From positions 11,877,501 through 11,941,500 of the forward strand of contig BSBM01000068.1 of NCBI GenBank assembly GCA_027924585.1: a stretch of DNA of 64,000 bases, read 5' to 3'. A program made the translations under genes and the position numbers. Under the pieces are notes generated by a model. That model ran no database searches. It saw only the letters and a list, made by a program, of their open reading frames with translations, and had not been told where the DNA came from. The stretch comes from Larix kaempferi. Lineage: Eukaryota; Streptophyta; Pinopsida; Pinales; Pinaceae. Below are positions 44,803-56,344 of this stretch, piece by piece (position 1 is the first letter of the stretch; every line of letters starts with the position of its first letter).

Positions 44803-45375
44803 TGTTGATGTATATGTAACTTCGGAATGTATTTCACCTATGTATATTGTACTCCTATAGAGATGTTATTATTCCTCTATATGGAAGTGTTGTCATTTGT
44901 ATTGACAAGTGTCGCAAGTGTTGCAACTTGCAAGTGATGGGTTATTAGACCACCAAGTGTGGGGTCGACCCTGATTAGTATAAACATGGGTTATTAGACT
45001 AAGTTAGACAAGTTGGCCCTACTAGGTTATTAGGCAGGTCAGGTCATGTATAAATAGAGTGCGGGAGGCACTCTATTTGATCATCTCATTATTCACTTCT
45101 ACACTACTCGAAAAGTGGAACACCAGTGGAGGAGGAGGTTCAGCTGCTAGGAGGACTATCTCTGTGTACTTTGGTTGTATCATTGCTCTTTCTATCTCTG
45201 AGGAAGTTATGGAGTTTTTGACCTTTATGGTTTTCCCCAGTGAAACTCTGTGTGTCTATTGTCTCATGTGATTGCTTGGTGTGATTGATATGCATTGTTA
45301 TACTTGATATGTTGTACATGTTATTCTCTCAGTAAAGATCCTAGAGTATGTTGAATTAATGCTCAAAAATTAACA
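44803..45375 (+). repeat. A2 5' LTR with TATA box
   Basis: 573 bp, with TATAAATA at 45049-45056 followed by 'gagtgcgggaggcactc', which can form a hairpin. The small ORF at 45059-45271 lies inside the LTR and recurs in the other LTR; it is not a gene. Confidence 0.93.
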
Positions 45376-45387
45376 TGGTATCAGAGC
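45376..45387 (+). other. A2 primer-binding site
   Basis: TGGTATCAGAGC directly abuts the 5' LTR and is of the initiator-Met-tRNA type. Confidence 0.9.
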
Positions 45388-45949
45388 TAACCTGAGAAGA
45401 AGACACTATGCAGTTGTGGAAACTAGGGTTTCTTGTTTATTGGATTTCTGTCCACAGATATTGAAAGGCAGTAGGGTATTTTGACTCTCCTCATCAAGTT
45501 GCATCTTTCTGTCCAATCAAAATTCAATTCTGGGCACTTTCATTTTTAGCCCTAAAAATTAGGGTTTCCACAAAAATAGGGATTTCTGAAATCTGAGAAC
45601 ATAACTGGAAGCTCCTTGGAAAACTCGAAGTTTAGAGCTTTGGATCGATATTTTTGGTTGGGTGAAGCTCCAGGAAACTCAAAAACCCTAATTCAGGGTC
45701 CTCCCTAGTGAATCCGAGAGATTGAAAAGCATTTTTGAAGGGTGAAACTTTGCAGTTTTCAATTTCTGAGTATACCAAGATGATCAGCTCATCAAGGCGC
45801 ATCTTTCTATCCTTTCAGAAGTTTGAAATTCATATTTTGAATTTTTAGGGTTTCTTTGACAAACCCTAATCTAGCACCAGATCCAGATTTTTGCAAATCA
45901 AGTGGTAAGACCTAAATCTTTTCTATTTCCATTTGAAGTACTCTTTAAG
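45388..45949 (+). other. A2 untranslated leader
   Basis: The 562-base stretch between primer site and gag has no coding signal. Repeated 'aaccctaattNaggg' and 'agggtttc' phrases occur, and part of it resembles the leader of B on the opposite strand (55260-55690). Confidence 0.6.
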
Positions 45950-46744
45950 ATGTCTCACCACACCAAGCTTGAGGATAAGCTTGAAGGGGCTAATAACTTC
46001 CGAGCATGGAAGTATAGGATTGGGTTAATCCTGGAAGAAAATAAATTGGATACTTACATAAGTTCTGAGGTCCCTGTCCCAGAGGAAGAAGAGGCTCAGG
46101 ACTTGCATAAGAAGAACTTGGTCAAGGAAAATAGGATCATTGTTGATTCTATCAAAGACCATCTCATACCACATGTGTCATCTCTAAAGAAACCCAAGGA
46201 GACGTTTGATTCCATGACCAAGCTATTTGAAGGGAAGAACATAAATCGGAAGATGACTCTGCGGAATCAATTGAAAGGGGTAAAGCTTCAGAATGGAGAG
46301 AGCATTCAATCCTACTTCTCTAAGGTCTCTCAGATCAAGGAACAACTTGAAGCTGTGGATGAGGTAGTGGAGAATGGTGAAATTGTTATGACCACTTTGA
46401 ATGGCCTACCTAGGTCATGGGATTCCTTCATTCAAGGAATATGTGCAAGAAGGAAGTTGATTTCCTTCAGTAGACCGTGGGAGGAATGCTCACAAGAAGA
46501 GGCTAGGCTTGTAGCCCGAGAAGAAAACATGGAAAGTGAAGATCAATCTCTCACAGCTCACACCAAAATAAATATGTCAAAGAAGGAGCACTCTCATCAC
46601 AAGAAACCTTTTCACAATCATCAAAAGGGTAAGAAGGATCTGAGATGCTTCACATGCAATGAGAAGGGACACTTTGCTGCAGATTGTCCCAAGAACAAAA
46701 AGGGCTTCAATAACAACAAGAAGAAGGGAAACAAGAAGAGATAG
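45950..46744 (+). pseudogene. A2 gag (nearly intact)
   Basis: This Gag precursor has about 264 residues. I start it at MSHHTKLEDKLEGANNFRAW because B's gag starts at the matching point; the frame is also open a little upstream to 45902. The capsid core (copia 'UBN2' type) is seen in YRIGLILEENKLDTYI and MTLRNQLKGVKLQNGESIQ. The zinc knuckle CFTCNEKGHFAADCPKN is intact (C-x2-C-x4-H-x4-C) and followed by a Lys/Asn-rich tail. A TAG at 46742-46744 ends the frame, but the same phase continues into the protease region. The stop is therefore probably a mutation inside a gag-pol frame rather than the natural end. Confidence 0.9.
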
Positions 46745-47861
46745 CATGCTCATGCTGCTGAGGATGATGAACCTCCCAAGAATAAGGATAGAACAGAAAG
46801 TGATGACTCATCTAGTGAAGATGAATATGTTCTAATCTCTGCTCTCACAGGTACTATCTCTCATGGATGTAATGATTGGCTTATTGATAGTGGGGATTCC
46901 AAACACATGACTGGGTTTAAAGAATCTTTTGCAAACCTATATAAACATGAGTCATCCCATAAGGTGAAACTTGGGGATGACTACCAATATCCTATCAAAG
47001 GAAGTGGTGAAGCTTCCTACAACCTAGACTCTCGGAAGTCTTTGAAGATGAAAGAGGTTCTATATGTACCTGGGCTCAAGAAGAATCTACTCTCCATATA
47101 TGCATTGGATGCAAAAGGCATGAGGGTTGCATTTGTAGATGGCCAAGTACTCATGTGGCCAAAGGGTAAGACCATAGATGATGCAGTAGTGATTGGAGAG
47201 CAAGAGGGAGGATTGTACAAATTGAAGGGACAACCTGAACATGCCATGGTACATGAATCCATGGAGCTGAACTTTGGCATAGAAGGCTTGCACATGTGCA
47301 CTACAGAGCACTACCAATTGCAAGCAAAGCTGTAGAGGGTCTTTCTGAAATCAAGACAAAGCATGAAAGTGTTTGCAAAGGATGTGCAAAAGGAAAGAAC
47401 ATTAAGAAGGCATTTCCAAGCAGTGAAAGCAAAGCTAAAGGAATCTTGGAAATTATCCACTCCGATGTATGCGGTCCGATGTCATCCATTTGTCTGAGTG
47501 GGCATGTATACTATGTCTCTTTCATTGATGATTTCTCTAGGAAGACTTGGGCTTACTTCTTGAAGAACAAAGATGAAGTGTTTGATAAGTTCAAGGAATT
47601 CAAAGCCTTGATGGAAAATCAAATTGATAAGAAGATCAAGACATTCAGATTCGACAATGGCGGAGAATTCACTTTAGGTGATTTCAAGAAGTTTTGTAGT
47701 GATTCAGGGATTAAGAGGGAGTTGACTGCTCCCTACAATCCACAACAGAATGGAGTTGCAGAAAGGTAGAATAGAAAAATCATGGAAGCAGCATGGGCAA
47801 TGTTGCATGACCAGGATCTGCCTATGCATCTATGGGCAGAAGCAGCTAGACAACTGTATAT
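46745..47861 (+). pseudogene. A2 protease and integrase region
   Basis: After the stop at 46742 the phase continues with an acidic linker and the protease motif WLIDSGDSKHMTG (family DSGAS, here Ala to Asp). A frame change near 47265 leads into the GAG-pre-integrase region (HYRALP and VCKGCAKGKN) and the integrase core. That core has HSDVCGPMSS, FIDDFSRKTWAYF, FRFDNGGEFT and PYNPQQNGVAER, with the three acidic catalytic residues kept. A TAG at 47767-47769 and a missing base near 47850 break the frame again. Confidence 0.9.
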
Positions 47862-49970
47862 GTGCAGAACATAACACCTCACAAGATATTGGACAACAAG
47901 ACACCAGAAGAGGTATTCTATGGTAAGAAACCTGAAGTCAGCCATCTCAAAATATTTGGTTGCCCAGTAAACACTCATGTTCCAGAGGAAAAGAGGACAA
48001 AGCTAGATCCTTCAGGAAAGAAGGGCATCTTTGTGGGGTACAGTGAAAGCTCGAAGGCTTACAGAATATACTTTCTAGGGTTCAAGAAGATTGATGTTAG
48101 CAGGGATGTAACATTTGATGAAAACTCGGCTTTCATCAAGTCAAGGAAGGCACCTATTGAAGATCATGAAGAACCAAAGGAAACCAGATTTCAAGACACC
48201 ACCATGAATGAAGCAATTCCATAAGCTGATCGTGAAGTTGAAGATCCACAAATACCTGTAGATCCACCCCGTGAGAAGAACTCTCACAAGAGGAAACCTG
48301 CATGGGCTAGAGATCTCATTCAAGATGCATAAAGGTATGGCATTCCAGAAGAAGAACACAGAGCAAGAAAGAGAACTAGATCTCATACCAGCTATGTTGC
48401 CTTACTCTGTGACATTATGAACAAAGAACCTTCCAGTTATGAAGAAGCAACGGAAAAGAAAGAATGGAAGGATGCCATGGTTAAGGAATATCAGTCGATC
48501 ATGAAGAATGATGTTTGGGATGTGGTCCCAAGACCTGAAGGGAAGTCTGTGGTGACTTCTAAGTGCATCTACAAGATCAAGCATGTTGCAGATGGCAGCA
48601 TAGAGAAATACAAAGTGAGATTTGTAGCTTGTGGCTTCTCCCAGAAAGAAGGGATTGATTATGAAGAGACTTGTGCTCCTATGTCCAGATACACTTCCAT
48701 TAGATCAGTACTTGCTCTGGCTGCAGTGATGAAATGGAAGATACACCAAATGGATGTCAATACAGCTTTCTTGAATGGTGTAGTCCAGGAGGAAGTATAT
48801 GTGGAGCAGCCACTTGGTTTTGAGACACATGGCAGGGAGTCATATGTGTGCGGGTTGAAGAAAGCCTTGTATGGCTTGAAGCAAGATCCTAGAACTTGGT
48901 ATGGTAGGATAGACAGCTTTCTATCCAGTTTGGGCTTTACTAAGAGTAAAGCGGATTCCAACCTTTACTACAAGGTTGAGGAAGGCAATCCTGTGATACT
49001 ACTATTGTATGTGGATGACTTGCTTGTAACAGGTGAGGATGGGTTGATTGCCGACACCAAGAGGAAGCTTGCTGCCGAGTTCGAGATGAAGGACTTGGAG
49101 ATGATGCACTATTTTCTAGGCATGGAGGTGTGGCAGAGTGCAGATGGGATCTTCCTTGGACAAGGGAAGTATGTAGTAGATATCCTGAAGAGGTTCGGGA
49201 TGATGAACTGCAAGGCCATGGCCACACCTATGGAATCGAACCTGAAGCTTCTGTGTGATGCTTCATCTGATCTGGTTGATGTCATGATGTATTGTCAGAT
49301 GATTGGGTCCTTGATGTACTTGATGAACACTAGACCAGATATTTGCTTTGCGGTGAACACATTGAGCCAGTTCCTGATGGATCCCAGAGGTGTTCACCTG
49401 GTTGCTGTAAAGCATATTCTGAGGTACCTGAAGGGTACAATTGATTATGGGCTCAAGTATGACGCAAATCAAAAGTTTAACCTGTAGGGTTATGTTGATT
49501 TAGATTGGGCAGGCAGTGCTGCAGATAGGAAGAGCACTTATGGGTGCTGCTTTAGTATGGGATCAGGTGTGATCTCTTGGTTTAGTAGGAAGCAGTCCTG
49601 CGTAGCACTGAGTACAGCCGAAGCTGAGTATGTTGTAGCTTGTTCGGCTAGTTGTGAGGCAGTATGGCTGAGGAAGCTATTGTCTGAGTTATTTGATCTC
49701 CCATTGGAGGCTACTGGTATCTTGTGTGACAACCAGAGTTGTGTGAAGTTGTCTGAGAACCCAATGTTCCATGACAGGTCAAAACACATTGAGATCAAAT
49801 ATCACTATATCAGGGGTATGGTGCAGAGAGGAGCAATGAAGCTCCTGTATGCTGCGATGAATGAGCAGGTTGCAGATGTGTTGATGAAACCACTAGCGAG
49901 AGTGAAGTTTGAGTACTTCAGAGAGAGGCTTGGTGTTCTTCAGATTGATGACACTTCGAGGAAGAAGTGA
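47862..49970 (+). pseudogene. A2 integrase C-terminus, reverse transcriptase and RNase H
   Basis: In one phase, with stops at 48222-48224, 48330-48332 and 49485-49487. The integrase tail includes IFGCPVNTHVPEEKRTKLDP and KGIFVGYSESSKAYRIY. RT follows with NDVWDVVPRPEGKSVVTSK, MDVNTAFLNG, ALYGLKQDPRTWY and the intact catalytic LLLYVDDLLVTG. Then come MIGSLMYLMNTRPDICFAVN and RNase H (SRKQSCVALSTAEAEY, KHIEIKYHYIR). The RNase H start reads VDLDWAG where A1 has VDSDW. The C-terminus EYFRERLGVLQIDDTSRKK matches A1 closely. The stops fit single C-to-T type changes. Confidence 0.92.
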
Positions 49971-50074
49971 TGGACACATTTGCTGGAGCCATTCCAAGCA
50001 TGGTGAGAGGAGGATCCTTCCCATGGTTGTGGATGTAAGCGTTGGATGATGAGCATCAGGACGATGCACCAGTT

Positions 50075-50600
50075 ACTGCTCTGTATATGCATCATGTTGG
50101 ATGCTTGATATGTTCAATTGGATCATGTATATGTATATGCATCATGTTGGATGCTTATTATGATCAGTTGGATCATGTATATGTATATGCATCATGTTGG
50201 ATGCTTGTTATGATCAGTTGGATCATGTATATGTATATGCATCATGTTGGATGCTTGATATGATCAGTTGGATCATGGATTTGTATATGTATGAGGTGGA
50301 TACATTATATGATCAGGTAGATCATGTATGATGATATGTATCAGGTGGATACGTTGTATGATCAGGTAGATCATGTATGATGATATGTTTCAGGTGAATA
50401 CATTGTATGATCAGGTAGATCATGTATGATGATATGTATCAGGTAGATACGTGGTATGCATCAGGTGGATGCATTGTATGATTAGGATGATCATGGATGA
50501 TGAGCTTCAAGAGGTTGCTCCAGATGATATGCATCAGGATGATGCTATGATGATGATTAGGTTGATCATGTGATGATGTACATCAGGATGATGTATGGTG
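50075..50600 (+). repeat. A2 short tandem repeats (about 50 bp) and 'tgatca'-rich region
   Basis: Four copies of a unit with 'tgcatcatgttggatgctt' and 'gatcagttggatcatgtat' occur at about 50085-50280, followed by 'gtatcaggtggatacNttg' units. One copy of the unit expanded in A1 ('gatgagcttcaNgaNgttgc') lies at about 50497-50550. The ORF through this region (50042-50263) is repeat read-through. Confidence 0.85.
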
Positions 50601-50639
50601 AGTATCAGGTTGATACTTCGTGGCCGTGGACAAGTTGTG

Positions 50640-51080
50640 CAAGGGTAGCATGTAATACATCCTAGAGATCTGGACAGGTTGTGCTAGTCACGTAAAAGGC
50701 CTCAGATGCTATTTAGAGATCTTGATTGGCAAGACACTCTTTTAAGGTTTTGCTAGACCACATGTAATACGTCCTAGAGATTTGGACATGTTGTGCTAGT
50801 CACGTAAAAGGCCTCAGATGCTCTTTAGAGATCTTGCTTGGCAAGACACTCTTTTAAGGTTTTGTGGTAGGGGTCACATGTAATAAGTCCTGGAGATCCG
50901 GACATGTTGTGCTAGACATGTAAAAGGCCTCGGATTCTCTTTAGAGATCTTGCTGGGCAAGACACTCTTTTAAGGTTTTGTGACAATCACATGTAAAAGA
51001 TCCTGGGAGATCCGATAGGTTGAGCTGTGTACTCGTAAAATGCCTAGGATGCTCTTTTGAGGTTTTGTTGATGCACGTAA
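50640..51080 (+). repeat. A2 tandem array, about four copies of about 117 bp
   Basis: Copies of 'ggttgtgctagtcacgtaaa' and similar recur near 50669, 50789, 50904 and 51018, with 'gcaagacactcttttaaggt' between. It is the counterpart of the 86-90-bp array in A1. Confidence 0.85.
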
Positions 51081-51329
51081 TCAGTCCTGAGGATTCCACA
51101 GTAAGGCTAGTGATGATGAAGACCTATAGGTGGTGGGCCTACATCCAGTATGAAAAAGGACTGGCTCTGTAAGAACTTCCTATGATGAGTAGATCAGAGA
51201 TTGATTGAGATAGCAGCAACTGTGACGATGACGATGATTCGATGACGATGATACAGTGACGATGATCCAGAGAAGAAGACTTGTGCTAGAATATCTGTGT
51301 TGAGAAATACCTTCCTAGTTAAGAGGGAG

Positions 51330-51902
51330 TGTTGATGTATATGTAACTTCGGAATGTATTTCACCTATGTATATTGTACTCCTATAGAGATGTTATTATT
51401 CCGATATATGGAAGTGTCATCATTTGTATTGACAAGTGTTGCAAGTGTCACAACTTGCAAGTGATGGGTTATTAGACCACCAAGTGCGGGGTCGACCTTG
51501 ATTAGTTTAACCATGGGTTATTAGACTGAGTTAGACAAGTCGACCTTGATAGGTTATTAGCCAGGTCGGGTCATGTATAAATAGAGTGCGGGAGGCACTC
51601 TATTTGATCATCTCATTATTCACTTCTACACTACTCGGAAAGTGGCACACTAGTGGAGGAGGACGTTCAACTTCTAGGAGGACTATCTCTATGTACTTCG
51701 GTTGTATCATTTCTCTTTCTATCTCTGCGAAAGTTGTGGGGTTTTTCACCTTTATGGTTTTCCCCAGTGAAACTCTGTGTGTCTATTGTCTCATGTGATT
51801 GCTTGATGTGATTGATATGCATTGTTATACTTGATATGCTGTAAATTTTATTCTCTCAGTAAAGATCCTAGAGTATCTTTAATTAATGCTCAAAAATTAA
51901 CA
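51330..51902 (+). repeat. A2 3' LTR
   Basis: 573 bp, TATA box at 51576-51583, preceded by the purine tract at 51319-51329 and followed by the ATTAC target copy. Confidence 0.93.
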
Positions 51903-52071
51903 ATTACGTCACCAATGTGACTACCTACTGCATCCTCGTGAGTGTAGTCCAGGGGACTCAATTACGTCACGGAAGTGACTACCTTCTACAACATCACCTC
52001 AAGTGGAGACATGCCCAGGAGCTCAATTACATCACTACGTGACTACCTATGTCTCACATGTTCTATGTTAC

Positions 52072-53396
52072 TCATCCCTCCCTCTTTCGAGGAAACTCGA
52101 TCTGGACCAATCCAATCTTGTCCCTGAAGTACTCAAACTTCACTCTTGACAGAGGCTTGGTCAACACATCAGCTATCTGCTCCTTTGTCGCTACATACTG
52201 TAGCCTCACTGCTCCTCTCTGCACCATATCCTGGATATACTGATACCTGATCTCGATGTGCTTCGACTTGTCATGAACCATCGGGTTCTCAAACAACTTT
52301 ACACAACTCTGGTTGTCATAGAAAATACAAGTCGCCTTTAAATCAAGATCAAACAATCCTGCAAGTAGCTTCCGAAGCCACATTGCCTCACAGCTAGACG
52401 AACAAGATTCCATGTACTATGCTTCAGCTATACTGAGTGCCACACTCGTTTGCTTCCTACTAAACCAGGAGATCACACCTGATCCCAAACTGAAGCAACA
52501 CCATGATGTGCTCTTTTTATCTGTGACACTACTGGCCTAATCCGCATCAACATAACCTTGCAGGTTAATCTTCTAATCTGATGCATATATGTGGCATAAT
52601 CAATCGTACCCCTCAGGTACCTCAACACATGATTTTCAACAATCAGGTGAACATGTCTCGGCTCTACCATGTACTGACTCAATGTGTTCACTGCAAAGCA
52701 TATATCTGGCCTAGTGTTCATTAAGTACATCAACAAACCAATCATCTTCCTATATACCGTGGCATCCACTATCTTTGAAGAAGTATCACACGACAACTTC
52801 ATATTCGATGCCATTGGTGTGGCCATGGCATTGCAGTCCATTATCCCTATCTCTTCAGGATCTCTATTGCATATTTTCCTTGGCTATGGAAAAGTTCTTC
52901 CGGATTCTACCACACCTCAAGACCTAAGAAGTAGTGCATCATACCCAGGTCTTTCATCTCAAATTCTGCAACAAGTTTCCTCTACGTTTCTGTAATGAGT
53001 TTCTCATCACCGGTCATGAACATGTCATCTACATACAGCAATAGTATCATTGGTTTTCCATCCTCAACCTTGATGTAAAGTTTGGAATCCTCTTTACTCT
53101 TAGTAAATCCCAAGCTTGTCAGAAATCCATCAATCCTATCGTACCATGTCCTGGGTGCCTGTTTCAACCCATACAAGTCCTTCTTCAATTTTCACACATG
53201 TGTTTGCTTGTCATGTGTCTCAAATCCTAGTGGCTACTCCACATACACTTCCTCCTCTACTACATTGTTCAGGAAAGTTGTCTTCACGTACTTCCACTTC
53301 ATTACTGTAGCTATCGCAAGTATAGCTCTCATCGAAGTCTATCTTGCTACAAGAGCACACTTCTCGTCATAAATGACTCCCTCTTTTTGAGAGAAG
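52072..53396 (-). pseudogene. B reverse transcriptase and RNase H remnant
   Basis: On the minus strand, from right to left, the blocks are EGVIYDEKCALV, then AIATVMKWK, LKKDLYGLKQAPRTWYDRI, the intact catalytic LLLYVDDMFMTGDE, MIGLLMYLMNTRPDICFAVN and WFSRKQTSVALS. The RNase H tail follows (CEAMWLRKLLAGLFDLDL, KHIEIRYQYIQDMVQRGA, ADVLTKPLSRVKFEYFR). Several stops and at least two frame changes are present. The N-terminal part of RT is missing, because the spacer shared with A1 begins upstream of 53400. Confidence 0.9.
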
Positions 53397-54362
53397 CCAT
53401 GAACCTTTCTGTGTAATTCTGTAGTATGCTGAATTTGTAAATATTCTTCTTGAAGTTCATCGCAAATCTTATCATCCTTCTCTTGTAGGTCATAGCACAC
53501 AACTTTTCCTACAAGTCACATTTAGTCATATGATTAGTAACATTCCATGTAATGACAACTTCTTATGCATAATGTACACAGTCATGTAACCAATGCATCT
53601 TCTCCAATGCTTCAGCACAACACTCATCCATATCTCGTATACACGCGATAACTATCTAGATGCCTTCCATCTCTACCATAACTATTAAGAGCGTGCACTA
53701 CTCTCAACATGTTAGAAAAGAGGTTTCATCCTATACTAGCTCCATCAAGGGCTCATGGGATGTTGTGCAACATTGTAGGCTACTTACCCATAGCATGCAC
53801 TACATGAGCATACTATTAGTCAATCTTAGTCATATATAAATGCATTAAAGAAAACTATATTACAGATCTACATGTAATTGTTATGAGAAATATACTTCAA
53901 AATAATCAGGAATTCAAATGACAGTAAATACTTATCTTTCATGTGTTTTGTAGGCTCCCTCTTAGTTCCTTCCTCCTTGCAGAATTTACTGGAGTTTCTG
54001 GAAGCATACTCTGCTCCATCATTTGATTCTGAAGACCTTGATCTTCTTCTTCGTCTAGTCTGGAACTTTCTAAAGTCTTCATACTTGGTCCTCATGTACT
54101 GGATTCAAAATATCCTTTTGCTTGGAAACAGATTCTTCACATACACCATCATGTTTTGTCTAGATATTGGGTAGACCACTCACAATTTTTCTTATGATCG
54201 GTAAATCCTTGTAGTGTGTGTGTATATATATATGCAAGCGTTTTGTTCCATAGTTCACTTGGTTCCATAGTGTCATGAACCAATGCTTAATCTGGTTGGC
54301 CTTTTAATTTGTACAAGCCTCTCTCTTGCTCTCCAATTACTTACTGTATCATCAAAAGTTCA
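53397..54362 (-). other. B spacer between gag and RT, shared with A1
   Basis: Protease and integrase are expected here but not found. Instead the stretch aligns with A1 at 17940-18610. On the minus strand it has a GTAAGT near 53789 and a GTAG near 53510, and a short basic frame (QTRRRRRSRSSESND) near 54000-54060. The role is unknown. Confidence 0.5.
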
Positions 54363-55244
54363 AGACATATTCTTCATCACTTGAGGAATCTTCCCTTGCT
54401 TTCTTCTCAACTAGTTCATCATCTTCTGTAGCATGAGCATGATACCTCTTCTTCTTTCCTTTCTTGTTAAATGGTCTTTGCTTTTTGGGAAATCTCTTGC
54501 AAGATGTCCCTTTTCATCACAAGTGTAACATCTATAGTTTGAGTAGTCCTTATGAGGTCTATCATTCTTTTGGAATCTTCTAGGCTTCTTGTGAGAGTGT
54601 TCTTCTTTCTTGCTCTTTTCCTTCTTTGCATGAGCTTATAAGGTTTCATTGTCATCTTCACCCATATTCTCTTCTATGGATTCAATTCTGGATTCCTCTT
54701 GTGTACAATTCTCGCATAGCCTACTAAATTTGGTGAGATTCCTTCTAGAATGAATTCCTTTAATGAATGATCCCCATTATCTTGGGAGAGCATTCAATGT
54801 AGTCATCACCAATTCTGCTTCTTCAACATTGTCTCCAATAGCTTCTAGTTGTTCTTTGATTTGGGAGACCCTTGTGAAGTAGGATTGGATACTTTCTGAG
54901 TTCTACATCTTCATACCCTTGAGTTGAGTTCTCAAGGTCATCTTCCTATTAATGCTCTTTCCTTCATATAGTCTCTTAAATGCATCAAACATCTCCTTGG
55001 GAGTCTTCAATGATGAGATATGGGGGATCAAGTGATCCTTGATGGAGTCAGAAATGATCCTCTTGGCCTTAATCAAATTATTCTTGCGTTTAGCCTTGTT
55101 TTCATCTTCCTCTGGCTCTGCAACTTCCTCCTTAACATAGTTGTCCAAATCAATCTCTTCTAGAATGAGTAGTACTCTATATTTCCAGTCTCGACAGTTA
55201 TCAGCTCCTCCAAGCTTATCCTCAATCTTGGTATTGTTTTTCAT
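54363..55244 (-). pseudogene. B gag
   Basis: It starts MKNNTKIEDKLGGADNCRDW, parallel to A2 Gag, and runs through DSIKDHLIPHISSLKTPKEM and MTLRTQLKGMKM to a TAG near 54905. The phase then continues with SESIQSYFTRVSQIKEQLEA and further broken pieces to the zinc knuckle CYTCDEKGHLARDFP, whose final Cys has become Phe. Past it the acidic SSDEEYVL matches the A2 gag-protease linker, where recognisable coding sequence ends. Confidence 0.88.
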
Positions 55245-55713
55245 TTTGATAAAATGAGAACCTCAAATGGAAACAAAGATAATAGTACTTACCAATCAAG
55301 ATGCTCCAACCGAGTGCTTGCTTTAATTCCTTCTAAAATCTAATTACTGGTTGACCTAGGGTTTGCCAGAGAAACCCTAATTTTCCAAATTCAAAATCTT
55401 GTAAATATGAATTGAGAGAAAGATTTTCCTCCCTAAGGTGAGTTGAGGAAACCCTTCCTTCAGCCAAATCTGCGGATAGAACTGCCAAAAATTGGAAACC
55501 CTAATTTCTGCAGGTGCTGCAGTTTCTACAGCATTAGGTAAAAAATTGAAAATTCTTGGATCTAGAATATTCCTCCACATGAATATGCACCCTCCTAGGG
55601 AGAATTAGATTGACCTCTTTTCCAAGCTGATCTATGGAAAAAAGCCTTCGAAACAAGAAACCCTAGTTTTCACTTTTGGTAGTTTCTACTGCACAAGGTC
55701 TCCTTTCAGGCTA
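55245..55713 (-). other. B untranslated leader
   Basis: Non-coding sequence between the B gag start and primer site, with 'gaaaccctaNttt' repeats like those in the A2 leader. Confidence 0.6.
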
Positions 55714-55725
55714 GCTCTGAAACCA
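55714..55725 (-). other. B primer-binding site
   Basis: On the minus strand TGGTTTCAGAGC abuts the 5' LTR. It differs by one base from TGGTATCAGAGC in A1 and A2. Confidence 0.8.
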
Positions 55726-56339
55726 TGTTCGAATTTTTATACTTCCAGGATGGTTATGTGATATCTTCAAACAATTTATATATATTATCACAATATCCAT
55801 CTGCAATAGGATCACTGAAAGATAGACATGCACAACATACAAAAGAGACACAAAGATTTACCCTGGGAAAACCCTCTCACGAGAAAAACCCAGCAAAACT
55901 TCTTCAATATAGATTCGTCACAAGTACAATGCCAATATAGTACATCAATAGATAAAGGATCTTACACAAATATCCCAAGAATAATATAAGATAGAAAACC
56001 CAAACATAAGCTTTCTCCAGCTGCAGCTACTCTCCCATTCGCACTTGTCCACTTGCTTGAGTGAAATTGTGATGTTCCAAATGAGCAATTCGACCCCCTT
56101 ATTTATACACATGTTTGGATGAATTTTCTACTATAGGTCCGAATTCAACGGGGCAGTTCTGCCCATTGTTTTGGGGCAGAATGACCCATTGCTTGGGGTA
56201 GTTTACCCACCGACGTCTATTGAGCCGAATTGTCTATTTTGACTTATTCCTTTTAGGGTTTTTACATGATTAAATACAATATGAATATTTCCCGAAGGAA
56301 GTACAATAAGAATATATTCCGAAGTTACATTCTTCAACA
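55726..56339 (-). repeat. B 5' LTR with TATA box
   Basis: 614 bp with a TATAAATA box on the minus strand at 56100-56107, followed by the target copy TATTG at 56340-56344. Confidence 0.9.
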
Positions 56340-56344
56340 TATTG

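Larger units (their letters stand above)
44803..51902 (+). mobile_element. Copia element A2, full-length but decayed, nested in B
   Basis: Two 573-bp LTRs (44803-45375 and 51330-51902) begin TGTTGATGTATATG and end AAATTAACA. The target duplication is ATTAC (44798-44802 and 51903-51907). A Met-tRNA primer site is at 45376-45387 and a purine tract at 51319-51329. The internal region encodes Gag, protease, integrase, RT and RNase H in copia order, then a 3' non-coding region with two tandem arrays. The LTRs differ at about 39 of 573 positions, and pol carries several stops and frameshifts. A2 is an old relative of A1, sharing the first 35 LTR bases, and shows what an A1-family element looks like with all domains present. 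Confidence 0.94.
43661..56339 (-). mobile_element. Copia element B, inserted in the LINE and itself split by A2
   Basis: LTRs at 43661-44275 (615 bp) and 55726-56339 (614 bp) have TGTTNGAATTTT and CTTCAACA-like ends. The target duplication is TATTG (43656-43660 and 56340-56344). A reversed primer site at 55714-55725 and a purine tract after 44275 give the minus orientation. Without A2 and its target copy the element is 5.57 kb. It retains gag and RT-RNase H but no recognisable protease or integrase, with the intron-like spacer shared with A1 between them. LTRs differ by roughly 8% or more, making B one of the older insertions here. Confidence 0.92.

Noticed and set aside
45059-45271. 70-codon ORF, repeated at 51586-51798
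   Set aside because: Inside both A2 LTRs, just after the TATA box. It is the transcribed LTR region.
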